A stretch of 6,844 bases of DNA from Pseudomonadota bacterium (GTDB taxonomy: Bacteria > Pseudomonadota > Alphaproteobacteria > Rhizobiales > Hyphomicrobiaceae). The position numbers and the translations under genes are program-made. Of the stretch, positions 1 to 6,452 are shown one piece after another. The notes under the pieces were generated by a model. That model searched no databases and was not told the origin of the DNA. It saw nothing but the letters and a program-made list of their open reading frames with translations. The stretch spans positions 1-6,844 of the forward strand of contig JAEYYJ010000286.1 of the NCBI GenBank assembly GCA_023430845.1. The letters are read 5' to 3'. How positions within the stretch are numbered: the first letter of the stretch is position 1; every line of letters begins with the position of its first letter.

Positions 1-76
1 GCGCCAGGGCCTTTCGATCGCCGGCGAAGACTGTAATACTTGCGCCGAACCGGTCGCGCCATGTGGTCGCGAGCAT
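1..76 (-). CDS. Possible N-terminal fragment of a divergent gene (uncertain)
   Basis: On the - strand an ATG at 76-74 opens a frame that stays open to the window edge, giving 25 codons that begin [17 protein letters not shown]. Third positions are about three-quarters G or C, which fits a coding frame here, but the piece is too short for this to mean much. There is no convincing Shine-Dalgarno sequence, only a loose GGGGCAGCG stretch upstream. If real, the gene is divergent from frmA with about 60 bases between the starts. I do not recognise a family. A chance open frame is equally possible. Confidence 0.2.
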   Translation of the reverse strand, partial: MLATTWRDRFGASITVFAGDRKALA

Positions 77-120
77 GGAAGCGCGCCGCTGCCCCGTACA
101 GCTATGCCGCGAAATTTTGT

Positions 121-127
121 GGAAGGA
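121..127 (+). promoter_or_regulatory. Ribosome binding site deciding the frmA start
   Basis: GGAAGGA lies nine bases before the ATG at 137. It supports that start over the in-frame ATG at 104, which has no comparable purine-rich sequence and would add 11 residues absent from class III alcohol dehydrogenases. Confidence 0.7.
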
Positions 128-136
128 CGTTCTGCT

Positions 137-1264
137 ATGAAGACCCGCGCCGCCGTCGCCTTCGAGAAGGGAAAACCCCTCGAGATCGTCGAAGTCGACC
201 TCGAAGGTCCGAGGGCCGGCGAGGTGCTGGTCGAGGTGAAGGCAACGGGCATCTGCCACACCGACGAGTTCACGCTCTCGGGCACCGATCCGGAGGGTCT
301 CTTCCCCGCGATCCTGGGCCACGAAGGCGCCGGCGTGGTGGTCGATGTCGGTCCCGGCGTCACCAGCGTCGCAAAGGGCGATCACGTCATCCCGCTCTAT
401 ACGCCCGAATGCCGCACCTGCCCCTCATGCCTCTCGCGCAAGACGAACCTCTGCACGGCCATCCGCGCGACGCAGGGCCAGGGCCTCATGCCGGACGGCA
501 CGAGCCGCTTCTCGCTCGATGGCAAGCCCATCCACCATTACATGGGCTGCTCGACCTTCTCGAACTTCACCGTGCTGCCGGAGATCGCTGTCGCGAAAGT
601 GCGCAAGGACGCGCCGTTCGACAAGATCTGCTACATCGGCTGTGGCGTCACGACCGGCGTCGGCGCCGTCATCAACACAGCGCAGGTCGAGATCGGTTCG
701 ACTGCCGTCGTGTTCGGCCTCGGCGGTATCGGTCTCAATGTGATCCAGGGCCTCAAGCTCGCGGGCGCCGACATGATCATCGGCGTCGACCTCAACAACG
801 ACAAGAAGGCGTGGGGCGAGCGCTTCGGCATGACCCACTTCGTGAACCCGAAGGAAGTGGGCGGTGATCTCGTCGCGCATATCGTCAACATGACGAAGCG
901 CGGAGCGGACCAGATCGGCGGCGCCGACTACACCTTCGACTGCACGGGCAATGTCGAGGTCATGCGGGCCGCGCTCGAATGCTCGCATCGCGGCTGGGGC
1001 CAGTCGATCATCATCGGCGTCGCCGGCGCTGGCCAGGAGATCAAGACGCGCCCCTTCCAGCTCGTGACGGGCCGCACGTGGAAAGGCACGGCCTTCGGCG
1101 GCGCGCGCGGGCGCACGGATGTGCCGCGCATCGTCGACTGGTACATGGAGGGCAAGATCTCCATCGACCCGATGATCACCCACACGATGCCGCTCGCCGA
1201 CATCAATAAGGGCTTCGATCTCATGCACGCCGGCGAGAGCATCCGCAGCGTGGTGGTGTTCTGA
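137..1264 (+). CDS. frmA: S-(hydroxymethyl)glutathione dehydrogenase / class III alcohol dehydrogenase
   Basis: This 375-residue cytoplasmic zinc enzyme oxidises S-(hydroxymethyl)glutathione, formed spontaneously from formaldehyde and glutathione, to S-formylglutathione with NAD+. It can also act as an S-nitrosoglutathione reductase. Length is typical of the family. Catalytic zinc ligands are visible as Cys40 (GICHTDE), His62 with Glu63 (GHEGAG) and Cys169 (IGCGVTTG). The structural zinc is held by Cys92, Cys95, Cys98 and Cys106. The Rossmann motif GLGGIG is at 194-199, with Asp218 placed to bind NAD ribose. The class III segment [10 protein letters not shown] (116-125) includes Arg124, matching the arginine that binds the glutathione carboxylate in the human enzyme. 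The ATG at 137 was chosen for its ribosome binding site and because the family begins MKTRAAVA. A strong terminator follows 12 bases after the stop. No S-formylglutathione hydrolase gene is adjacent. The family assignment is near certain. Confidence 0.96.
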   Translation: MKTRAAVAFEKGKPLEIVEVDLEGPRAGEVLVEVKATGICHTDEFTLSGTDPEGLFPAILGHEGAGVVVDVGPGVTSVAKGDHVIPLYTPECRTCPSCLSRKTNLCTAIRATQGQGLMPDGTSRFSLDGKPIHHYMGCSTFSNFTVLPEIAVAKVRKDAPFDKICYIGCGVTTGVGAVINTAQVEIGSTAVVFGLGGIGLNVIQGLKLAGADMIIGVDLNNDKKAWGERFGMTHFVNPKEVGGDLVAHIVNMTKRGADQIGGADYTFDCTGNVEVMRAALECSHRGWGQSIIIGVAGAGQEIKTRPFQLVTGRTWKGTAFGGARGRTDVPRIVDWYMEGKISIDPMITHTMPLADINKGFDLMHAGESIRSVVVF

Positions 1265-1276
1265 TCTGACAATCGG

Positions 1277-1308
1277 CCCCTTCTCAGACAACTGAGAAGG
1301 GGTTTTTT
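1277..1308 (+). terminator. Intrinsic terminator after frmA
   Basis: A perfect 11-bp stem (CCCCTTCTCAG at 1277-1287 with CTGAGAAGGGG at 1292-1302) closes a four-base ACAA loop and is followed directly by six T residues (1303-1308). This is a textbook rho-independent terminator on the + strand, 12 bases after the frmA stop. It should separate frmA transcription from the amidase gene, whose start is only about 40 bases further on. Confidence 0.95.
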
Positions 1309-1350
1309 CTCGAGCCCATGATCAGCCCTTCACGCAAGCGGGATTTCTCG

Positions 1351-2850
1351 ATGCCCAAGCACTCAGACCTACTCTCGCTCTCATCTGTCGAAATGCGCCG
1401 CCGCATCGGCTCCAAGGAGATCTCGCCCGTCGAGCTGCTCGAGGCGTGCATCGACCGCATCGCGGAGATCAATCCGGCGGTAAATGCGGTAACGGCGACC
1501 TGCTACGCCCGCGCGCGCAAGGAAGCCAAGGCTGCAGAGAAAGCCGTGCGCGATGGCGAGACGCTCGGCGCGCTGCACGGCCTGCCGGTCGGGGTGAAGG
1601 ATCTGGAAAATACGGGTGGCCTGCTGAGCACCTACGGCTCACCGCTCTATAAGGACAATGTGCCCGAGAACGACACCGTCATGGTCGCGCGCATTCGCGC
1701 CGCCGGCGGCATCGTCGTCGCGAAAACGAACGTGCCGGAGTTCGGCGCCGGTGCGAACAGCCGCAATCCCGTGTGGGGCGCGACGGGCAATCCGTTCGAT
1801 CCGACGATGAACGCAGGTGGCTCGTCGGGTGGTTCTGCGGCCGCGCTCGCGACGGACATGCTGCCGGTGTGCACGGGATCGGACACGGGCGGGTCGCTGC
1901 GCATTCCGGGCGCGGTCAACGGCGTCGTCGGCTTCAGGCCTTCGCCGGGCCTCGTGCCGCACACCATGCGCCCCATGGGATGGTCGGCGATCTCGGTGCT
2001 CGGGCCCATGGGCCGCACGGTCGCGGATACGTGTCAGCTCATGGCAGCACAGGCCGGACAGCACGCCATCGATCCGCTGAGCTACGACGTGGATCTCGGC
2101 ACGCTCGCAACTCCGAAACCTGTCGATCTCGGCGGATTGAAGGTTGCATGGACCGAGGACTTCGGCACGAGCCCTGTCGACAAGCCGATCCGCAAAGTGT
2201 TTCGCGATCGCATGAAGGCCATGCGCCATCTCTTCCAGCGCTGCGATCGCATCGAGCCCGATCTCGGCAAGATCGACGAGTGCTTCGACGTCGTCCGCGC
2301 GATCGCCTTCGTCGGACGCTACCGCGATGCCTACGAGAAGGATCCTGCGTCACTCGGGCCCAACATTCGTGCGAACTACGAGATCGGCGCCAAGATGGGC
2401 ATCGCCGATGTGGCCTGGGCCAATCTCGAGCAGACACGCATCTACCGGAAATTCCAGGAGCTGTTCAACGAGTACGATCTCGTTCTCGCACCGACCGTGC
2501 CGGTCTCGCCATTCCCATGGACGCAGCTCTATCTGAGCGAGATGAACGGCAAGCCGCTGCGTAACTACTATCACTGGCTCTCGCTCACTTACGTCGTGAC
2601 GCTTGCGACCAATCCCGCGATCTCCATTCCCTGCGGCGTCGACCACGCCGGTTTTCCGTTCGGACTGCAGGTGGTCGGTGGCGCGCGCGCGGATGCCTTC
2701 GTGCTCTCGGCGGCGCACGCCATGGAGCAAGCGTTCAATGCGAGCGATGAGCTGAAGCGGCCGCTGCCCAATCTCGACAAGCTGATGAAGCCGACATCGG
2801 CGCTAAAGTCCATCGTGACGGCGCCGCCCAAGCGCGCGGACATGAAGTAG
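1351..2850 (+). CDS. Amidase-signature family hydrolase
   Basis: This 499-residue cytoplasmic enzyme is predicted to hydrolyse a carboxylic amide to the acid and ammonia; the substrate cannot be read from the sequence. The Ser-cisSer-Lys triad is intact: Lys83 (GVKD), Ser158 in the GGSSGGSAA motif, and nucleophile Ser182 in GSDTGGSLR. The 75- and 99-residue spacings from Lys to the two serines equal those of the GatA amidase subunit, so the fold is secure. It is probably not GatA itself, since no gatC or gatB is nearby. An in-frame ATG at 1318 would add 11 residues, but its upstream purines are the 3' arm of the frmA terminator. The ATG at 1351 has AAGCGGGA seven to nine bases upstream and is preferred. 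The promoter must lie in or near the short gap after that terminator unless readthrough supplies transcription. A small membrane protein gene follows after 10 bases. Confidence 0.9.
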   Translation: MPKHSDLLSLSSVEMRRRIGSKEISPVELLEACIDRIAEINPAVNAVTATCYARARKEAKAAEKAVRDGETLGALHGLPVGVKDLENTGGLLSTYGSPLYKDNVPENDTVMVARIRAAGGIVVAKTNVPEFGAGANSRNPVWGATGNPFDPTMNAGGSSGGSAAALATDMLPVCTGSDTGGSLRIPGAVNGVVGFRPSPGLVPHTMRPMGWSAISVLGPMGRTVADTCQLMAAQAGQHAIDPLSYDVDLGTLATPKPVDLGGLKVAWTEDFGTSPVDKPIRKVFRDRMKAMRHLFQRCDRIEPDLGKIDECFDVVRAIAFVGRYRDAYEKDPASLGPNIRANYEIGAKMGIADVAWANLEQTRIYRKFQELFNEYDLVLAPTVPVSPFPWTQLYLSEMNGKPLRNYYHWLSLTYVVTLATNPAISIPCGVDHAGFPFGLQVVGGARADAFVLSAAHAMEQAFNASDELKRPLPNLDKLMKPTSALKSIVTAPPKRADMK

Positions 2851-2860
2851 AAGACCATCC

Positions 2861-3145
2861 ATGATCCTCTTCACGCTCGTCGCCGCATTCTTCCTGGGAC
2901 TGTTGCGCACGGGCGTGTTGGTCATGCCGCCGCTCGTGATCGCAGCCGTCGTCTTGCAACTCGGCGTCGGCTCCGGTGGGAACTTCAGGTTTTGGGAACC
3001 GCTCAACAACCCGATCTTCGTCGATCTCGTCATGAAGCTGCTGCTGGCGAACTTGGTCGCGTGCGTGATCGGCTACGGCGTGGGGCGCCTGATCGCCGCC
3101 GCCATGGGTTATCTCGGCCGGAATTTCCGGACACCGCTGGATTGA
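2861..3145 (+). CDS. Small hypothetical membrane protein (94 aa)
   Basis: I do not recognise this family. The 94-residue product is mostly hydrophobic. One long apolar stretch covers about residues 2-36, with Arg16 and a Pro-Pro at 23-24 that may break it into two spans or a hairpin. A polar link (about 37-52, GSGGNFRFWEPLNN) follows, then a second apolar segment about 53-83, then a short basic/polar tail. It is probably an inner-membrane protein with two or three spans and no cleavable signal peptide. The ATG lies 10 bases after the amidase stop, with a weak AGAAGA seven bases upstream, which suggests cotranscription. Codon choice is GC-biased at third positions like its neighbours, supporting real coding. 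The 3' end meets the convergent pcp gene, with a 14-bp palindrome in the gap. A link to amidase substrate uptake is only a guess from position. Confidence 0.65.
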   Translation: MILFTLVAAFFLGLLRTGVLVMPPLVIAAVVLQLGVGSGGNFRFWEPLNNPIFVDLVMKLLLANLVACVIGYGVGRLIAAAMGYLGRNFRTPLD

Positions 3146-3146
3146 A

Positions 3147-3160
3147 GTAAGCGCGCTTAC
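3147..3160. repeat. Perfect 14-bp palindrome between convergent genes
   Basis: GTAAGCGCGCTTAC is its own reverse complement. It begins one base after the stop of the 94-residue membrane protein gene and covers the TAA stop of pcp (3159-3157 on the - strand). In RNA it could form a five-bp stem with a CGCG loop. It has no T-tract on either side, so it is at best a weak bidirectional stop signal. It may instead be a protein-binding palindrome or chance. Confidence 0.6.
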
Positions 3161-3822
3161 CGCCGCGCGACCGGCCGCCCCAGAACCGCGCCGATGATCT
3201 CCAGTCCACCGTCGATCGTCTCGGGCCAGGTCAAGGGGCAGCGCGGATGGGCACCGAACGTCGGTCGCCGCTCTTCGACGAGGAGCGATGACGGCACATG
3301 GATGAACCCGATGCGATGATCGCGCGACGTCCGCCGCGCCATGTCGAGGGCCGTATACAGCGCCGCATTGCAAAGGTATCCGCCTGCGTCGCGCGAAACA
3401 AAGGCCGGCAAGCCACGCCGGCGGAGGCGGCTGACGATCGCGCTGACGGGTACGGTACTCGAAAGGAATTCGTGACCATTGGCGCGCAGCACAGGCGCAC
3501 TGGGAAAGACCCCCGCCGCATCCGGGACGAACGCGAGGCGATTACGACCGCGCGCCTCGATCTCGAAACCGCGCGCCCGTGATGAAACGCCGAAATGCAG
3601 CGCGATGGCCGGCGCGACCTCGCGGTAGCAGCCATCGAGATGCTCGATACCGGCAGCCCACTCCGTCGGCAGTGTGCGCGTCTCGAACACGATGCCGGGA
3701 AAGGCGGTGCGGGCGGCCTCGGCAAGGCGCGGCACGAGGATCGACGTGGCATTCGCCGGCACGCTCGGAAAGGGCCCGAAACCGGTCAGCAAAACCGTCG
3801 TGCGGCCGTTTGCACTTGCCAT
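3157..3822 (-). CDS. pcp: Pyroglutamyl-peptidase I (peptidase family C15)
   Basis: This 221-residue cytoplasmic cysteine peptidase is predicted to remove N-terminal pyroglutamate (5-oxoproline) from peptides. The N-terminal TGFGPFPSVPANATS corresponds to the family's TGFxPFxxxxxNPS substrate-pocket motif. Numbered from this ATG, the triad is Glu89 (in FEIEARGRN), Cys141 (in SRDAGGYLCN) and His165 (in GFIHVPSS). The 24-residue Cys-to-His gap equals that of the Bacillus enzyme. The Glu motif lacks the classical GGR and reads like the alphaproteobacterial variant I know. The Glu-Cys interval is about ten residues shorter than in Bacillus. The start is ATG 3822 or the adjacent GTG 3825 (one residue longer). 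A GAGAG sequence lies 7-10 bases upstream, inside the end of meaB. The start follows the meaB stop by 6 bases, so the genes are almost certainly cotranscribed. Confidence 0.88.
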   Translation of the reverse strand: MASANGRTTVLLTGFGPFPSVPANATSILVPRLAEAARTAFPGIVFETRTLPTEWAAGIEHLDGCYREVAPAIALHFGVSSRARGFEIEARGRNRLAFVPDAAGVFPSAPVLRANGHEFLSSTVPVSAIVSRLRRRGLPAFVSRDAGGYLCNAALYTALDMARRTSRDHRIGFIHVPSSLLVEERRPTFGAHPRCPLTWPETIDGGLEIIGAVLGRPVARR

Positions 3823-3828
3823 CACACG

Positions 3829-4893
3829 CTAGCTCTCATTCGAGCGACCATCGCGCAGCATGGTCATGACGGTCTCGACGGCCATGGCCGACGTCAGGCG
3901 GCCGAGCCGCACCTCGGCTTCGAGCTGCCCCATGCGCTCCATGATCGAGGGACGGCTGCGCACCTCGTCCATGAGCCGGTCCGCGAGCATGTCGTGCATC
4001 CACGCTACGGCCTGCGTCTGGCGGCGAGCGAGGAACGCGCCGGTCGCAGTCATGATCCGCTTGTGCTCCTCGACCTTGCTCCAGAGCGCATCGAGGCCCC
4101 TGTTCTCATGGGCCGACATGGTGAGCACGGGCGGACTCCAGCTCGGCGTCACCGGCGTCAGCAGATTGAGCGCGCCCTGGTACTCAGCCGCCGAGCGCGT
4201 CGCGCGCGTGACGTTGTCGCCATCAGCCTTGTTGATGACGATCATGTCGGCGATCTCGATGATGCCTTTCTTGATGCCCTGAAGATCATCGCCGCCGCCG
4301 GCGAGCAGCAGCACCAGGAAAAAGTCCACCATTTCGGCGACTGCCGTCTCGGACTGGCCGACACCGACCGTTTCGACGATCACCACATCGTAGCCCGCCG
4401 CTTCGGCCAGCAGCATGGTCTCGCGCGTGCGCCGCGCGACACCGCCGAGCGTTCCCGAGGTCGGGGACGGGCGGATGAAAGCCTGTTCGCTGCCCGCAAG
4501 GCGGCTCATGCGCGTCTTGTCGCCGAGAATGGAACCGCCCGTGCGCCGCGAGGTCGGATCGACCGCCAGCACGGCGACACGATGGCCCGCCTCGATGAGG
4601 TTCATGCCGAGTTGGTCGATCGTCGTCGACTTGCCGACACCGGGTACGCCCGTGATGCCTATCCGGTGGGCCTTGCCCGTATCCGGCAGCAAAACCTGCA
4701 GGAGTTCCTGCGCGCGCGCTCGATGGTCGGGCTTGGTGCTTTCGACGAGGGTGATCGCGCGAGCGAGTGCCGCCCGATCGTGCGCGCGAATGCGGTCCGC
4801 GAGCGCGTCGATCGCAAGTGCGTCAAAGCTCTGCCGGCCGAGCTCCGCGGATGATCCTGCGGTCGGCTCGCTGCTGCCGTCGCCGTGCGCCAT
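3829..4893 (-). CDS. meaB: Methylmalonyl-CoA mutase-associated GTPase MeaB (ArgK family)
   Basis: This 354-residue cytoplasmic G3E-class GTPase belongs to the family that loads and protects the adenosylcobalamin-dependent methylmalonyl-CoA mutase (or related acyl-CoA mutases). Motifs in order: Walker A GVPGVGKST (82-90), VDPTS (111-115), GDKTRM (124-129), the G3-type ETVGVGQSE (174-182) and the guanine-specificity motif NKAD (221-224). The C-terminal helical region thought to mediate dimerisation is present, and the protein is slightly longer than the roughly 330-residue norm because of a polar N-terminal extension. No mutase subunit is in the window. The ATG abuts the stop of the upstream 65-residue membrane protein gene (TGA then ATG), and no Shine-Dalgarno sequence is visible before it, so it probably relies on translational coupling. 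The older name 'ArgK, arginine transport kinase' applies to this family but is considered misleading. Confidence 0.95.
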   Translation of the reverse strand: MAHGDGSSEPTAGSSAELGRQSFDALAIDALADRIRAHDRAALARAITLVESTKPDHRARAQELLQVLLPDTGKAHRIGITGVPGVGKSTTIDQLGMNLIEAGHRVAVLAVDPTSRRTGGSILGDKTRMSRLAGSEQAFIRPSPTSGTLGGVARRTRETMLLAEAAGYDVVIVETVGVGQSETAVAEMVDFFLVLLLAGGGDDLQGIKKGIIEIADMIVINKADGDNVTRATRSAAEYQGALNLLTPVTPSWSPPVLTMSAHENRGLDALWSKVEEHKRIMTATGAFLARRQTQAVAWMHDMLADRLMDEVRSRPSIMERMGQLEAEVRLGRLTSAMAVETVMTMLRDGRSNES

Positions 4894-5091
4894 TCAGAAG
4901 CACCAAAGGCGCTCACCGAGCGCCGCGAGATCGACGAGCAGCGCCTCTCCGCGCACCGCCAGGAGATAGATCGCACCGGTCATGAGACCGCCGAGCGCAA
5001 CGAACAGGCCGAAGCGGACAGCGCGAGGCATACGCTCGGGGGACTGGCCCTCAGCGCGGTGCGTGGCGTGCGTCTCGACGGTCGACGTCAT
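4894..5091 (-). CDS. Small single-span membrane protein (65 aa), hypothetical
   Basis: I do not recognise this family. The 65-residue product has a polar, His/Glu/Arg-rich N-terminus (about 1-25). One strong transmembrane segment follows (about 26-46, starting VRFGLFVALGG), then an amphipathic C-terminal stretch ending in WCF. The arginines before the span suggest a cytoplasmic N-terminus. Reality is supported by an excellent GAGGAG ribosome binding site seven bases before the ATG, overlapping the stop of the MFS transporter gene, and by its stop codon directly abutting the meaB start. It could be an accessory subunit of the transporter or an unrelated passenger. Its clearest sequence-visible consequence is to place meaB translation under its own. 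Confidence 0.75.
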   Translation of the reverse strand: MTSTVETHATHRAEGQSPERMPRAVRFGLFVALGGLMTGAIYLLAVRGEALLVDLAALGERLWCF

Positions 5092-5098
5092 GCGCGAT

Positions 5099-5104
5099 CT
5101 CCTC
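5099..5104 (-). promoter_or_regulatory. Strong Shine-Dalgarno overlapping the MFS stop codon
   Basis: On the - strand GAGGAG ends seven bases before the ATG of the 65-residue membrane protein. Its first bases share the TGA stop (5105-5103) of the transporter gene. Ribosomes ending on the transporter would therefore be delivered to the next start, which favours coupled translation. Confidence 0.75.
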
Positions 5105-6332
5105 AGGTCGCGGGCTGCTCACTGAGCCGCGCGACAGGACGCTCGCGGATCGGCCAGTGGATCAGCGCCGCAAACAGCGCGAGCGCGATACAGATCCACC
5201 ACATAGTATCGTAGGACTTGGTCGTATCATAGAGGGTTCCGGCCAGCCACAGACCCGCGAACGACCCGAGCTGGTGGGACAGGAACACGAACCCGAACAG
5301 CATCGACATCCACTGTGTACCGAAGAAGATGCCGACGAGGGTCGACGTCAGCGGCACGGTGGACAGCCAGAAAAGGCCGAGCAGGGCCGAAATACCTATG
5401 ATCAGCCAGGGCGTCAGCGGCAGGAACAGCAGGGCAATAAACGCGAACGAGCGCATGAAATAGATGAAGCTCAGCCCCACGCGGCGCTCGACGAAGCGTG
5501 CCGACTGCCCCGCGGCGTACGTCCCGATGATGTTGGCAATGCCGACCGCCATCAGCGCCCATACGCCAACCCAGGACGGCATTCCGAGATCGGACACGAA
5601 GGCCGGCAAGTGGACGCCGTAGAAGGCGAGGTGAAAGCCGCAAACAAAAAAGCCCGACGTCAGCAGCCAGAAGCTCGGATGCGCGAACGCCTCACGGAAG
5701 GCTTCGATCAGGCTTTGCGATTTGGCGGTGCCCGCGAACGGCGCGGGGCTCCCCTTCAGCGGCCATGCCAAAGGCAGGATCAGCAGGCAGGTCGCCGATA
5801 TAGCCATCAGGCTGGCCTTCCAACCGATGGTTTCGATCAGCACATGCGCATAGGGAAACGCCAGCAGGCTGCCGATGCCCGCGGCCATGCCAAGCGAAGC
5901 GATCGCAGCCGTGCGCCTTTCAGGCGGCGCCGCACGCCCAACTGTTCCGACGAGCGCCGGTGCAGCCGTGCCCGCGACACCAGCGCCAGTGAGAAGGCCT
6001 GCAATGTAAAGATCAAACGGACTTTGCGCCGTCGCCATGAGGTAGAACGAGGCGACCGTCGCCAATCCGCTGACAACGAGCACACGACCGGCGCCATACT
6101 TGTCCGCGACAGCGCCGGCAACGATCGTCAAGGCACCCCAAGTCAGGTTCGCGATGGCCATGGCATTGGAGAACGGCTCACGGCCGACGCCCAGCTCGTC
6201 TGACAGGGGCTTCAAGTAAAGCCCCATGACCTGACGCAGGCCCATGGCGAGGCCGACGATTGTGCCCGCGGCAAGAATAACGAGCCATAGCGGGCGCGCC
6301 GGCCGTGCGGCGGCGGTCGATTGAGCTGACAT
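5103..6332 (-). CDS. Major facilitator superfamily transporter
   Basis: This 409-residue inner-membrane secondary transporter has the usual two six-helix halves. Predicted spans lie roughly at 15-37, 55-77, 84-101, 106-128, 142-163, 169-191, 221-243, 250-275, 287-306, 308-330, 340-362 and 376-394, with a hydrophilic central loop at about 192-220. The MFS motif A after helix 2 is GAVADKYGAGR (73-83), including Asp77 and Arg83. Helix 7 carries GFFVCGFHLAFYGVHLPAF (227-245), a pattern I associate with monocarboxylate/oxalate-formate-like MFS proteins. The substrate is unknown, and an organic acid is only a family-level guess. The start at 6332 has a weak upstream GGATCGGGA. This is the first gene of the leftward block, and the next start is 11 bases beyond its stop. 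A candidate promoter with an inverted repeat lies about 90-130 bases upstream. Confidence 0.88.
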   Translation of the reverse strand: MSAQSTAAARPARPLWLVILAAGTIVGLAMGLRQVMGLYLKPLSDELGVGREPFSNAMAIANLTWGALTIVAGAVADKYGAGRVLVVSGLATVASFYLMATAQSPFDLYIAGLLTGAGVAGTAAPALVGTVGRAAPPERRTAAIASLGMAAGIGSLLAFPYAHVLIETIGWKASLMAISATCLLILPLAWPLKGSPAPFAGTAKSQSLIEAFREAFAHPSFWLLTSGFFVCGFHLAFYGVHLPAFVSDLGMPSWVGVWALMAVGIANIIGTYAAGQSARFVERRVGLSFIYFMRSFAFIALLFLPLTPWLIIGISALLGLFWLSTVPLTSTLVGIFFGTQWMSMLFGFVFLSHQLGSFAGLWLAGTLYDTTKSYDTMWWICIALALFAALIHWPIRERPVARLSEQPAT

Positions 6333-6422
6333 GTCCCGATCCGATCAGATGCTCGCTGCCGGGCGCCGAATTCACAAGGGCGCGGGCCGCAAGGCAGGAA
6401 TCTGCTGCTATGTTTCGCGCCT

Positions 6423-6452
6423 CTTATGCCTCGCACCGGGTGGAACTGTCGA
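6423..6452 (-). promoter_or_regulatory. Candidate sigma70-like promoter for the MFS operon
   Basis: On the - strand TCGACA (6452-6447, five of six matches to TTGACA) is followed by an 18-base spacer and CATAAG (6428-6423, four of six to TATAAT). Transcription would begin near 6415, about 80 bases before the MFS start. The -10 box lies inside one arm of the inverted repeat and the other arm sits just upstream of the -35, as expected of an operator. Alphaproteobacterial promoters are often degenerate, so confidence is low. Confidence 0.3.

Larger units (their letters stand above)
1..136. other. Window edge and upstream region of frmA
   Basis: These bases precede the formaldehyde dehydrogenase gene. 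No complete gene is visible. A weak sigma70-like pair can be drawn on the + strand (TTTCGA at 12-17 and TAATAC at 34-39, 16-base spacer), but the -35 match is poor and I do not rely on it. The frmA reading frame stays open back to the window edge, but the only ATG upstream of the chosen start is at 104 and it lacks a ribosome binding site. A short open frame on the - strand from 76 to the edge could be the first codons of a divergent gene and is listed separately. Confidence 0.4.

Noticed and set aside
40..867. 275-codon + strand frame overlapping frmA in another register
   Set aside because: The product is extremely Arg-rich, a typical frame-shifted shadow of a GC-rich gene. The frmA frame holds every zinc and NAD motif.
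425..1291. 288-codon - strand frame antisense to frmA
   Set aside because: It is composed mostly of Ala, Arg, Asp and His with no motif, and it runs through the frmA terminator. It is a shadow of frmA.
1351..2850. Amidase as the GatA subunit of the tRNA-dependent amidotransferase
   Set aside because: The triad spacing matches GatA because the whole amidase-signature family shares it. There is no gatC or gatB neighbour, and the C-terminal half does not read to me like GatA.
3118..3130. CCGGAA-T-TTCCGG inverted repeat
   Set aside because: It lies inside the coding sequence of the 94-residue membrane protein and is short enough to arise by chance. It is mentioned only alongside the neighbouring 14-bp palindrome.
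3595..4854. 419-codon open frame on the + strand antisense to meaB and pcp
   Set aside because: Its translation is Arg/His/Asp-rich with no recognisable motif, while the opposite strand encodes an unmistakable MeaB with all GTPase motifs. Long antisense frames are expected in GC-rich coding DNA.
5157..6203. 348-codon open frame on the + strand antisense to the MFS gene
   Set aside because: It is highly charged and low-complexity with no hydrophobic core or motif. The - strand frame is a clear 12-span transporter.
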